NCBI GenBank assembly: GCA_964405465.1
Contig: CAYONZ010000001.1
Span: forward strand, 1 to 64,000
DNA: 64,000 nt
Origin: CAYONZ01 sp964405465
GTDB taxonomy: Bacteria > Bdellovibrionota > Bdellovibrionia > Bdellovibrionales > JAMPXM01
Reading direction: 5' to 3'
Translations under genes and position numbers: made by a program
Shown: in pieces, positions 42,671 to 51,133 of the stretch
Position numbering within the stretch: the stretch's first letter is position 1
How the letters are laid out: each line of letters starts with the position of its first letter
The notes under the pieces: generated by a model
What the model was told of the DNA's origin: nothing
The model's input: only the letters and a program-made list of their open reading frames with translations
Database searches by the model: none

Positions 42671-43687
42671 TCAGCTTAATTCAGAAATGAATACCTTTTC
42701 TCCAGTTTCACAACCCAAGGCGCTCATCGTAAGAGAGGGGAGAACCACTTGTTCCCCCTGCATCTCTACCGCAGATTGCACACCTCTAAATTCACCCTCA
42801 CTCTTAAAGCCAACCAGTACTTGCTTGGCAAACTGACCACGATCCGATTTCGCAACCACTGCCCATTTGCCGTTTTTTACAATCGAAATATCAGCGACGT
42901 CTGCACCGTAGTGAGGGCCTCCATCAAACGGATCAACCTCATGCAAATATGAAAAGCCAATTGATTCTAAAAGATGCTGTGCTGGTCTGGTTTCCTGGCC
43001 TACTCGGCCCAACACTAGGCGTGCCTTAGCATCAAGCAAGGTCATGTAAATATCTTCTTCAGGAAAAAGACTGCTGATAAACTCTTTGTTTTTTTGGCTA
43101 ATCAAGTCTGCTTCTTGATAAGGTAAGCCCGTGAAACGACGGCCAAGTGCTTCCCAGAATTCGCTCCTTCCACCCTCAGCCAAAGGTGGAGTTAGCTCAC
43201 AAAGTACCCGAGTTTCAAATTCGTTTGGATACATTCCCATATAGATAAATCGTATCAAGCTAATTTGTTTACCTAGTTTTTCGGGACGCCTTCGATACGA
43301 TCGATCTATAAGAAGGCCTCCAATTTCTGTGGGACCATTGGTGTCTTCACGAAATTGCAGAACTTGATGAATAAATCCAATTCCTAGGTCCTCGCTAAAC
43401 CTATTTTTCTTTACCACCTTAAAGTAGTAATGTGGAACATTCTCCGTACCATGCTTTGCCAGTATGAGCGCGCTTCCTGCGATCGTCTCATTTTCGATGT
43501 CTTCCACAACAAAAAGGTATTCAGCTTCACGTTTTTTTAAGGCACCGGCAAAAGAAGCCACACTTCGCTCAATTTTTTCGCTCAATACTTTTCTATCTGC
43601 CGGTAAGTTTAAAAGCGAAAACTGACTTGCAAGTGAATGCAAACCTTTTAGATCGCCCAATCTCACACTTCTTAAGACAAAACTCAT
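42671..43687 (-). CDS. astA: Arginine N-succinyltransferase
   Basis: 338 residues with the AstA features RSVRLGDLKGLHSLA near the start, FSLAGALK-like helices, EIGGLLIDRSYRR and LCELTPPLAEGGRSEFWEALGRRFTG, and the conserved C-terminal YADVADISIVKNG region. It transfers succinyl from succinyl-CoA to arginine, the first step of the ammonia-producing arginine pathway. ATG 43687 overlaps the stop of the M20 gene (ATGA), so a TTG 6 bases earlier is not needed. Confidence 0.93.
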   Translation of the reverse strand: MSFVLRSVRLGDLKGLHSLASQFSLLNLPADRKVLSEKIERSVASFAGALKKREAEYLFVVEDIENETIAGSALILAKHGTENVPHYYFKVVKKNRFSEDLGIGFIHQVLQFREDTNGPTEIGGLLIDRSYRRRPEKLGKQISLIRFIYMGMYPNEFETRVLCELTPPLAEGGRSEFWEALGRRFTGLPYQEADLISQKNKEFISSLFPEEDIYMTLLDAKARLVLGRVGQETRPAQHLLESIGFSYLHEVDPFDGGPHYGADVADISIVKNGKWAVVAKSDRGQFAKQVLVGFKSEGEFRGVQSAVEMQGEQVVLPSLTMSALGCETGEKVFISELS

Positions 43688-45027
43688 AAACAAACCTTAT
43701 TGAGAAGGGTTTTATAAAACTGTACGGCCTGCTCAAGTTGGTTAATTTTGACATATTCATTGGGTGCATGTGAATTGCCAACACCCCGCCCCGGACCAAA
43801 CACCACACACTCCAGGCCCAAGCGACTAAAAACATTCGCTTCATTGGCTAACGCTTGAGCCCCAAGCGCTGGACTTAGGCCCAGTTCTGCGGCGACCTCT
43901 TGGCATTTCGCAACAAATAAGGATTGTTTACTGGTGGCGAACGGTTGTTTGTATTCTGAAATTCTGAAGGATGCGCCTTCAATTTCACAACGTTTCCTTA
44001 GATACGCCATCCACCTTTCATAGATTTCTTCTGTCACGGTTGGAGGAACGCGAACGCAGCCCATAAATTTTATACCGTCGGCGTGTGTGCGAATCATTCC
44101 CAAGTTAATCGTGGCAATCTTAGGCGCAAATCCATCCGCCGGAAATAACTTGAACTCGGCTTCTATGGCCTCAACTGCTTCAATAATTCTCAAGATTCGA
44201 CCGCATATCGAGTTTTGAATAGTCTGTCCCGCTTCAATCTCGAGAACAGCATGGGCGGGGACAGTATTGTAGTGCAATCCCCCTTCCATTTCCATTAGCG
44301 CAACTCCCTCTGGAAGTTTCGCAAGAAATTGCATCATTTGATAAATTGCGCTCATTCCCTCCGTGGGATTCGCCGAATGAACCGATCGACCATTGAATAC
44401 CCGACTCTGCGTTGCTGATCCCTCGATAGTGTTGTGATTCTCGCGAAACAAAATTTCTTCTTGGGAAAATGGAATATCAATTTCGACATTGGCAATTCCT
44501 TTTGCCGCGACAACCAAACCCAGTTCTGTAGGCTCTCCGACCAAAGCATGTTGTGCAGAAATCTTCTTTTTCCTGATCAGTCGAATCGCCCCTGCCATCC
44601 CCTGAGCCTCTCCAAAAGTTCCCACCAAAACCGGAGGGAGGAGCCAATTCACACCTGCCATCTGGCGAATGGCCTCTAGTTTACACAAAAAATCTAGCTT
44701 TGCATTGGCTGAACCAAGACCATAGATCGCATCCTGATAAACGGTCGCTTGAAAGGGATTGGCACCAGTCAGTGTCCACAAACCATAAGCACCGGGCTCT
44801 ACTGTGTCCAGGTGTGTTTGTAAAAGCAACTCATTCAACGGTCGCTCTTTTTGCGGACGTGCAATTACATTTGCCTGGTCTTGCCCAGCATGGGTTTCTA
44901 CTTGAAAATCTACAAATAGCCCCGCCTGCCGACACAATTGCTCAGCGAATTTTGCAATCTCAAAATTTCCCGTGATTGCTGAGCTTTCAATTTCGACAAA
45001 GCGCTTACACGCCTCTAAAAAGTCCAC
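43684..45027 (-). CDS. M20-family metallohydrolase-like protein with altered metal ligands
   Basis: 447 residues of the M20 (ArgE/DapE/CPG2-like) fold. The first ligand motif QTHLDTV (H72, D74) is normal, as are E165 in VGEPTE and His near 420 in NSHAPNEYV. But the bridging Asp in GxGSxD is Asn108 (GLGSANAK), and the second Glu of the EE pair is Ala141 (GTFGEAQG). So the dinuclear centre is probably weakened or lost. It sits between the aminotransferase and astA, coupled to astA by an ATGA overlap. It might stand in for AstE by cleaving succinylglutamate, but the changes make the activity doubtful. Confidence 0.8.
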   Translation of the reverse strand: MDFLEACKRFVEIESSAITGNFEIAKFAEQLCRQAGLFVDFQVETHAGQDQANVIARPQKERPLNELLLQTHLDTVEPGAYGLWTLTGANPFQATVYQDAIYGLGSANAKLDFLCKLEAIRQMAGVNWLLPPVLVGTFGEAQGMAGAIRLIRKKKISAQHALVGEPTELGLVVAAKGIANVEIDIPFSQEEILFRENHNTIEGSATQSRVFNGRSVHSANPTEGMSAIYQMMQFLAKLPEGVALMEMEGGLHYNTVPAHAVLEIEAGQTIQNSICGRILRIIEAVEAIEAEFKLFPADGFAPKIATINLGMIRTHADGIKFMGCVRVPPTVTEEIYERWMAYLRKRCEIEGASFRISEYKQPFATSKQSLFVAKCQEVAAELGLSPALGAQALANEANVFSRLGLECVVFGPGRGVGNSHAPNEYVKINQLEQAVQFYKTLLNKVCL

Positions 45028-45033
45028 AATACC

Positions 45034-46413
45034 TCAAAGCATCTCTTGAATCGACTTCTCTAAAATTTCTCCGGCCAATTTGATATCTTTCGCTTCCATC
45101 ACCGCAGGAACCAAAAAACGCAGTCTATACGGATCTCTTCCACACGAAAACGCAATCATTCCATTCTTGTACAAGCGTTGCAGAAGGTTGTTTACAGTAT
45201 CTTTACCACCATCAAGAGGTGTGACTGCAATCATCAACCCCATGCCTCCAGCCTCGCGCAACTGTCCCTTGCAAGTGGTTTCATTGAGGCGATTGAGCAT
45301 ACCAACAAATTCATTATGTATTTTTGCAATTTTGCCATCTTTGCCAAGATATCCTTCAGTCGCAATCATCTCCAACACCTGGAGCCCAGATGACAATGAG
45401 ACAGATGACCCAGAGAAAGTCCCCGCCACAAGGCCCGGCTGGGGATTGTATTCTTCAGTGTACAACGTAGCGCCTGTTTGCAGCGTTTTTGCCACAGAAC
45501 AAAGATCGATATACTCTCCTATGCCTAGAGTTTCGAATGCAAACAATTCACCCGTTCGCATAAACGTTTGAACCTCATCGGCCCAAACTGCGATTTTATG
45601 TTGTCTACAAAACTCAAGTAGCGGCACAAAGAAACTTCGAGGAGCAGAGCGATAGCCACCCTCCCCCAGCATTGGTTCAAACGTAAAGCACGCAATGTTT
45701 TTCTCGTTATTTGCGACGTGCTCTTTCAACATCGCTAAGGTTTTTTCACTGCTTCGAGGATCATTCGAGTCATAAAACGGTAATCGCAAAACTTCATTGT
45801 AGTCTGGCAATCCCTGCTTGTACGCCGGATTGTCCGTCACTTCTGCCATCATTGTTGAGCGACCAGCGAATGCGTTTTTGAAAGCGACGATCAGTTTCGC
45901 TGGTGAGTGTTTTTGTCTTGCCATCTTAAGCGCATTTTCATTCGCCATTGTTCCACATGTCGAAAGCCAGCAATATTTCAGTCGACTATTTCGGCCAGCG
46001 AGTTCAACCATTCGTTTTCCAACCTTTGAGTACTCACGGTTGGGCTCCAGGTTACCCTGCATGATGATATCTGCAAGCGCCCCCCGCACTGCGGCCTCAC
46101 GAATTCTGGGATGTCCGTGCCCAAAAATGTGTACACCAATTCCATTGATCAAATCTAATTTAATGCTCCCATCCTCTAGCTCTACATACGGACCATTTCC
46201 GGCTCCTGTACCTAAGTATTGATAGAACAATGGTCGCCCACGGTATTTACCCGCTTCTTCAAAAACATTTTTTGCATGGTCTGCCATTTCTAACAATGGT
46301 CCCCGCGACGCCGAGATACCCGATTCAAGTTTTTTAACTTCACCAACTAAACTCTTGATCAAATCCTGAATTTTCTGTGACTCATCGATTTGATGTCCAA
46401 TTAATTTCTCCAT
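45034..46413 (-). CDS. Class III PLP aminotransferase (AstC/ArgD-type)
   Basis: 459 residues. GIGVHIFGHGHPRIREAA, ADEVQTFMRTGELFAFE (PLP-binding Asp) and SVAKTLQTGAT (PLP Lys) are the class III motifs. In the operon with AstA and AstD it most likely works as succinylornithine transaminase (AstC role). An N-terminal helical extension of about 50 residues is atypical. It is the first gene of a leftward operon, 6 bases before the M20 gene. Confidence 0.85.
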   Translation of the reverse strand: MEKLIGHQIDESQKIQDLIKSLVGEVKKLESGISASRGPLLEMADHAKNVFEEAGKYRGRPLFYQYLGTGAGNGPYVELEDGSIKLDLINGIGVHIFGHGHPRIREAAVRGALADIIMQGNLEPNREYSKVGKRMVELAGRNSRLKYCWLSTCGTMANENALKMARQKHSPAKLIVAFKNAFAGRSTMMAEVTDNPAYKQGLPDYNEVLRLPFYDSNDPRSSEKTLAMLKEHVANNEKNIACFTFEPMLGEGGYRSAPRSFFVPLLEFCRQHKIAVWADEVQTFMRTGELFAFETLGIGEYIDLCSVAKTLQTGATLYTEEYNPQPGLVAGTFSGSSVSLSSGLQVLEMIATEGYLGKDGKIAKIHNEFVGMLNRLNETTCKGQLREAGGMGLMIAVTPLDGGKDTVNNLLQRLYKNGMIAFSCGRDPYRLRFLVPAVMEAKDIKLAGEILEKSIQEML

Positions 46414-46483
46414 TTAAACCTCACGACCTTTAGACAGAAATTTTGTTTCAACCCTTTTATCAAACCAGAGACACCGAAATCGG

Positions 46484-46511
46484 TTGCACTAATTTGAGAG
46501 TGTCATAGAAT
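46484..46511 (+). promoter_or_regulatory. Promoter implying a leaderless mRNA for the BatE-like gene
   Basis: TTGCAC (46484-46489), 16-base spacer, TAGAAT (46506-46511); the ATG is at 46519, seven bases after the -10. No Shine-Dalgarno. It lies in the 105-base region shared with the divergent aminotransferase operon. Confidence 0.5.
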
Positions 46512-46518
46512 TAATACT

Positions 46519-47361
46519 ATGCTTTTTCTCCATCGCTTGCCTACGATTTTTCTTTTTATTTTCTGCAGTCTGGTCGGTTGTCGCGCATCAGCGACGGAGG
46601 CAAAGACAGCGACACAGACTTCCAAATTGTCTTTTGAACAAGCGGTGCATTTGTTCCAAACAAAGAATTTCGAAGAAGCAAAAAATGCCTTTGTTGAACT
46701 CCGAAATGAAAATCCCTCGCGTGCAGAGCTTTCCTACAATATTGGAATGTGCGAACTAAGTCTTGGCCACAAGGGCATTGCCCTCGGATGGTTTCGGCGC
46801 GCCATCGCACAAAACCCTTGGTACTCAGAGGCCCACCATGCATCTGATTTTCTTCAGAGAACTATGAACATTTCCAACGTCTCACATCGAATTGTCTATT
46901 TAGAAAAGTTTCGCGCCACGGTGATCGATCACTTTCCGTCAATTGGTACTCACATTTTCACTCTTCTTTTGGGATTCTTCGCGGGTTACTCTTGGCTTAA
47001 ACTATTCGGCCGCCGGCGTATTGCCCGACAAGAAGAGCTTGTTCCCCCAGACGTACATTGGAAAACCGTGTCTTTAACGATTCTCTTTATTGCGAGCCTC
47101 ATTCTTTCTGGAATTTACCTCTACGAGTCCCGGCAGGCGCGAGCCACAGTCATTGGAGCTTCGACTGCGGTCCTGACAACTCCCGAGAGATCTGCAGCAA
47201 CTCTGGTGGAGCTCGGTGAAGGGATGGAAGTACTGATCAAACGAAAAATTGAGGGTTGGGCACAAGTAAACGTTCCTGGAGGGCCCACGGGCTGGATTGA
47301 ATCAAAAAATCTTTTCCAAACGACATCTGAAGATGCTCCTGGAAATGAGCTGGAGAAATAG
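46519..47361 (+). CDS. BatE-like TPR and SH3 membrane protein
   Basis: 280 residues: N-terminal signal with a lipoprotein-like Cys (LVGCRAS), a TPR pair (FEQAVHLFQTKNFEEAKNAFVEL, LSYNIGMCELSLGHKGIALGWF), two membrane helices at about 140-160 and 180-200, and a C-terminal SH3-like domain (ATVIGASTAVLTTPERSAATLVELGEGMEV). This matches BatE-type proteins of aerotolerance operons, though the batA-D genes are not here. It precedes the cNMP-binding gene by one base. Confidence 0.75.
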   Translation: MLFLHRLPTIFLFIFCSLVGCRASATEAKTATQTSKLSFEQAVHLFQTKNFEEAKNAFVELRNENPSRAELSYNIGMCELSLGHKGIALGWFRRAIAQNPWYSEAHHASDFLQRTMNISNVSHRIVYLEKFRATVIDHFPSIGTHIFTLLLGFFAGYSWLKLFGRRRIARQEELVPPDVHWKTVSLTILFIASLILSGIYLYESRQARATVIGASTAVLTTPERSAATLVELGEGMEVLIKRKIEGWAQVNVPGGPTGWIESKNLFQTTSEDAPGNELEK

Positions 47362-47362
47362 A

Positions 47363-47950
47363 ATGAATTTACTTTGGGACAATATATTTCGAAAGAAAAA
47401 ACGAAATGACGACGTACACTCGATCTTAAAAGACAATATTCTCTTTCAAGACCTCAGTAATCACGAGCTTCGCTTTATTGAAAACATTGTTCATGTCAGA
47501 AGCTACCGCGCCGGGGAGCCTGTCTTCAAACAAAATGAAGTCGGCTTCGGAATGTACATTGTGGCCAAAGGTCGCGTTGAAATTTTCGTTTCAGATCGAT
47601 CTGCAAGCTCCGATGAAATTATCAAAGACATTTATATTACCCAACTCACTCAGGGAGATTTTTTCGGTGAACTTTCGCTTGTTGAAGAAAACGGCAGAAG
47701 AACTGCGACCTCTCTTGCACAAGAAGACTGTTTGCTAATTGGCTTCTTTAAGCCAGATCTTTTACAAATCCTAGACCGAAGTCCCACCGTCGGGGTAAAA
47801 GTTGTTTTCCGCTTAGCTGAGGTTTTAGGCAAGAGACTCAAAGAAACAACCGAGAAGGTATCAGAACTTAGAAAAGCAATTAAAGAACTAAGAGAACCAC
47901 CTCCACTGGACGATTATGAGACCAAAGCTTCAAGCCATTTTACGCCGTGA
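47363..47950 (+). CDS. Cyclic-nucleotide-binding domain protein
   Basis: 195 residues. A short N-terminal basic helix leads into one cNMP-binding domain (residues about 25-150) with GEPVFKQNEVGFGMYIVAKGRVEI and the phosphate-binding cassette FGELSLVEENGRRTATSLA. A C-terminal helical tail follows, with no DNA-binding domain. It may bind a cyclic nucleotide and act through its neighbours. ATG 47363 follows the upstream stop by one base with GGAG ahead; a longer ORF from 47297 is less likely. It overlaps the AI-2E transporter gene by 35 bases. Confidence 0.85.
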   Translation: MNLLWDNIFRKKKRNDDVHSILKDNILFQDLSNHELRFIENIVHVRSYRAGEPVFKQNEVGFGMYIVAKGRVEIFVSDRSASSDEIIKDIYITQLTQGDFFGELSLVEENGRRTATSLAQEDCLLIGFFKPDLLQILDRSPTVGVKVVFRLAEVLGKRLKETTEKVSELRKAIKELREPPPLDDYETKASSHFTP

Positions 47951-48986
47951 ACGAAGACTCAAACTCGGCGCAGTTGTGTCTTTATTGATTGCACTCGCCG
48001 TAATCGTTCTCACCGTGGACAACCTTTTGTTGTCCTGTGTGCTCGCTTTCGTCATCAATTATTTGATAGCCCCTTTGGTGAATTTTTTCGAGAGAAAACA
48101 CCTCCCGCGCACTCTCGCCATACTTATCCCCTTTTTGGCTTTTGGCGTGCTTCTTTCCGTTGGCATCTACTTGGTTGCACCGCTCATTTCTGCACAGTTG
48201 TCTGCGCTCGAGGCGAGTTTGCCTGGCTACCAAAAGGATTTAGTCGAACTCATCGCGAGAACAGAATCTCGATTCCGAGTATTCTTCAAGCTCTACCATA
48301 TTAACTTCAGTGAAATCGTAAACAACTGGATCATAACAAAAACGAGCGATCTGAGTAGCGCTCTTCCAGGCGCAATCAATACCACGCTCTCAGTTTCAAT
48401 TCTTGCTCCGTTTTTAGGGTACTTCATGCTGCAAGATGGTCGATCTCTTTCGAAGACCATTCTTTCAATGGTGCCGAATAGCCTTTTTGAACCGGCCGTC
48501 TACCTTTCTCATCAGATCAACGAACAGCTCGGCGGATTCATTCGCGCTCGATTTCTTGAGGCAGCAATAGTTGGATTGGTGGTTTGGGTGGGCTTACTAG
48601 TAATCCATTTCCCATACGCCACGCTTCTAGGTATTTTTGCGGCTATAATGAACTTGATTCCCTATATCGGCCCAATTGTCGGTGCGGTTCCGGCAATTAT
48701 CATTGCACTTATTTCGCCTCAAGCAGCTGTCGCGGATACCGTAGCCGTGAACCTTTTCATTGTGAGTTCAGTTTATCTCGTGGCGCAATTAATTGACGTG
48801 CTCTTTATCATTCCACTGGTCGTTGCAAAGATTGTTAATCTGCATCCAGTTACGGTCGTAGTTGTTATCATAATTGGCTCACAGGTCTTGGGGATTTTGG
48901 GAATGATGATTTCCATTCCCATTGCGAGCGCACTCAAGCTTACCCTCAGTACAATCTACCAACACCAACTCAACACTCGGTCCTAA
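47916..48986 (+). CDS. AI-2E family (PerM/TqsA-like) membrane transporter
   Basis: 356 residues, about eight membrane helices. The family pattern shows in ITLSVSILAPFLGYFML and IPYIGPIVGAVPAIIIAL. It belongs to the superfamily of putative permeases to which AI-2 exporters belong; the substrate here is unknown. It overlaps the cNMP-binding gene by 35 bases. The GxxxIVxHP-like end (IVNLHPVTVVVVIIIGSQ) is also typical. Confidence 0.88.
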   Translation: MRPKLQAILRRERRLKLGAVVSLLIALAVIVLTVDNLLLSCVLAFVINYLIAPLVNFFERKHLPRTLAILIPFLAFGVLLSVGIYLVAPLISAQLSALEASLPGYQKDLVELIARTESRFRVFFKLYHINFSEIVNNWIITKTSDLSSALPGAINTTLSVSILAPFLGYFMLQDGRSLSKTILSMVPNSLFEPAVYLSHQINEQLGGFIRARFLEAAIVGLVVWVGLLVIHFPYATLLGIFAAIMNLIPYIGPIVGAVPAIIIALISPQAAVADTVAVNLFIVSSVYLVAQLIDVLFIIPLVVAKIVNLHPVTVVVVIIIGSQVLGILGMMISIPIASALKLTLSTIYQHQLNTRS

Positions 48987-49047
48987 ATACCGACTTTCGC
49001 TCTGTGTAGAAAAACACCCAGATCCCAACTCCAGGCGCCCGATTTTA

Positions 49048-49077
49048 TTGACATTGCGCGCTGGCGATCATTAGACT
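49048..49077 (+). promoter_or_regulatory. Promoter implying a leaderless mRNA for bamD
   Basis: Perfect TTGACA (49048-49053), 18-base spacer, TAGACT (49072-49077); six bases separate it from the ATG at 49084. No Shine-Dalgarno. Confidence 0.6.
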
Positions 49078-49083
49078 CAAATT

Positions 49084-49836
49084 ATGAAACATGCACTTAT
49101 CTCTTTTTTAGCCCTATCGACTGTCCTTTTGTCCGGATGTGCCTCCACTGAAAAAGTGGATCCATCGACTCCTGAAGGTGCTTTCAAAATTGCTGAGCAA
49201 TATGAAAAAGATGACCGCTATGAAGAAGCCATTCAAAAATTTCAGGACGTGAAAAACAAACACCCCTATAGTCGTTTTGCCGTACTATCTGAGTTGAGAA
49301 TTGCCGATATTAATTTTAAACGAGAGTCATATGTAGAGGCTCAGGGAGCATATCAGCTCTTCAAGGAGTTTCATCCTAAACACCCACAGTCAGACTACGT
49401 GACCTATCGTCTGGCTCTGAGCTATTTTAATCAATTGCCCTCCTCAATTGATCGCGATCTCTCGGTTGCAGACAAATCAATCCTGTATTTTGATGAAACC
49501 ATAAATTCCTATCCTAATTCTGAGTATGTGGCCGATGCTCGATCAAAAAAAGACGAGGCTTTACATATGTTGGCAGAAAAGGAAATGTATGTAGCCCGTT
49601 TTTATGTGAGAAAAAAATCCTGCGACAGTGCAATCAAAAGATTTGAAGCAGTAATTAAAAACTATGCGAATGTCGGATTTGATGCTGAAGCCCTGTATGG
49701 TGCTGCCAAGTGTTCTTTCGAACTAGGCAATAAGGACAAGGCACAAGTCCACCTCGGATCGCTTTATTCACGTTTTCCTTCGTCTGATCAGGCCAAAAAG
49801 GCAAGAAATGAGTTTGCACGTTATGGCGAAAATTGA
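49084..49836 (+). CDS. bamD: Outer-membrane assembly lipoprotein BamD
   Basis: 250 residues. Signal peptide ending in lipobox LLSGCAST, then TPR-like helices with the BamD pattern EAIQKFQDVKNKHPYSRFA and EAQGAYQLFKEFHPKHPQSDYVTYRLALSYF. It works with BamA to insert beta-barrel proteins in the outer membrane. First gene of a small run with a TPR protein (28-base overlap) and hpt. The promoter lies so near that the message is probably leaderless. Confidence 0.93.
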   Translation: MKHALISFLALSTVLLSGCASTEKVDPSTPEGAFKIAEQYEKDDRYEEAIQKFQDVKNKHPYSRFAVLSELRIADINFKRESYVEAQGAYQLFKEFHPKHPQSDYVTYRLALSYFNQLPSSIDRDLSVADKSILYFDETINSYPNSEYVADARSKKDEALHMLAEKEMYVARFYVRKKSCDSAIKRFEAVIKNYANVGFDAEALYGAAKCSFELGNKDKAQVHLGSLYSRFPSSDQAKKARNEFARYGEN

Positions 49837-50545
49837 TTCTGCCGAGCTGCTCGAAACTGCTCGTGAACATTTTCAGGAAGGCAACTATCGAATTGCAGAA
49901 TCACTTCTGCAACAATTGCTACTGAGCAGTGGACGCAATCCCGAAATATTTCATATGCTCGCGACCATTTATTACGACCAAGGCAAATTCAACAAAGCGA
50001 TCAAGACCTTTAAAAAAGCTCTAGAAATTGATCCTTCTTTCACTGATGCCAGTGTTGGTCTTTCAATTATTCTAAATGATCTCGGGAGATACGAAGAGGG
50101 CAAGCAGGTCTTTGCAGAAGCCGAGCAGCGCAGAATTGCAAAAGCACAAAACAAAGACCATATGGCCCAAGAAAAAATTGCCTCTAAACATGACGAGTTG
50201 GGAGAGCTTTATTTTCAGTTCAAACGTTTCGATGACGCCCTAGAGCAGTATCAACTCGCACTTAGTCTTTCTTCACGAAAAGCTGAATTGAGAATGAAAA
50301 TTGTGGAGTGCTATATAAAGAAGGCCGATAGCGCCAAAGCAATTCGCGAACTGAAGGGTCTTATCCAAGAGTATCCACAGTTCAACCCTGCGAGACTCAG
50401 ACTTGGCCTTCTTTATTACAATGCGAAAAAGATGGTGGAAGCCGTTGAACAGTGGGAAAATATTCTACTCAGAGATCCTGACCACCCGACAGCGATTCGC
50501 TATCTTCAGATGGCTCAAGAATCTGGATCAACTCTACTAACTTAA
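49808..50545 (+). CDS. Cytoplasmic TPR protein
   Basis: 245 residues made of TPR repeats, for example FHMLATIYYDQGKFNKAIKTFKKALEIDP and LGELYFQFKRFDDALEQYQLALSL, without signal peptide or membrane helix. It overlaps BamD by 28 bases. The start may be ATG 49808 or the Met at 49823. Role unknown; similar TPR proteins serve as assembly scaffolds. Confidence 0.8.
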   Translation: MSLHVMAKIDSAELLETAREHFQEGNYRIAESLLQQLLLSSGRNPEIFHMLATIYYDQGKFNKAIKTFKKALEIDPSFTDASVGLSIILNDLGRYEEGKQVFAEAEQRRIAKAQNKDHMAQEKIASKHDELGELYFQFKRFDDALEQYQLALSLSSRKAELRMKIVECYIKKADSAKAIRELKGLIQEYPQFNPARLRLGLLYYNAKKMVEAVEQWENILLRDPDHPTAIRYLQMAQESGSTLLT

Positions 50546-50560
50546 AAACCGTGAGGACCC

Positions 50561-51079
50561 ATGGCCAACCTAAAAGACAGCATGATCGCCTTCCTAACAA
50601 GAACCGACATAGAAAAACTCGTTTCAAGTTTAGCAAAAGAAGTTAAGGCCGATTATCCAGGCCAAGAAATTATTTTTATTTGCCCACTAAAGGGCTCATG
50701 TATTTTTCTTGCCGACTTAATTCGAAAGTTTGACCAACCAGTTGAAGTTGATTTTGTTCAACTCGCCAATGCTGGAAGTTTTGGAACCGTAAGAATTCTC
50801 AAAGATATCAGCATCAACATTAAAGGGAAACACGTTATTATCGTCGAAGAAATTGTGGATACAGGACGTACTTTAAATTTTTTGAAAACACGTCTCGCCG
50901 CCTCTGGCCCTGCCTCTTTAAAAATACTCACGCTTCTCGACAAACCCTCACGTAGAGAAATTCCACTTAAGCCCGACTACATAGGGCAAACTATCGATGA
51001 TCGTTACATGGTGGGATACGGAATGGATTCAGAGGAGCATGGTCGAAATTACGATCAAATCTATTACTTCAAGCAGTAA
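50561..51079 (+). CDS. hpt: Hypoxanthine phosphoribosyltransferase
   Basis: 172 residues. The PRPP-binding loop is VEEIVDTGRTLNFL, preceded by FICPLKGSCIFLADLI and followed by KPDYIGQTIDDRYMVGYGMD. It makes IMP/GMP from hypoxanthine/guanine, useful in a predator that salvages prey nucleotides. GTGAGGACC lies before the ATG. Confidence 0.95.
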   Translation: MANLKDSMIAFLTRTDIEKLVSSLAKEVKADYPGQEIIFICPLKGSCIFLADLIRKFDQPVEVDFVQLANAGSFGTVRILKDISINIKGKHVIIVEEIVDTGRTLNFLKTRLAASGPASLKILTLLDKPSRREIPLKPDYIGQTIDDRYMVGYGMDSEEHGRNYDQIYYFKQ

Positions 51080-51083
51080 TGAA

Positions 51084-51132
51084 GTTTCAAACTCGGCTCC
51101 ACAAATTGAATTTGCGGAGCCACTTGTGAAAC
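51084..51132. terminator. Extended hairpin between convergent genes, likely bidirectional terminator
   Basis: GTTTCA (51084-51089) pairs with TGAAAC (51127-51132), and inside it GGCTCC (51095-51100) with GGAGCC (51116-51121) plus CAAA/TTTG around a TTGAA loop. The structure fills almost all of the 54 bases between hpt and the convergent lipoprotein gene. No long T run is present on either strand. Confidence 0.5.
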
Positions 51133-51133
51133 A

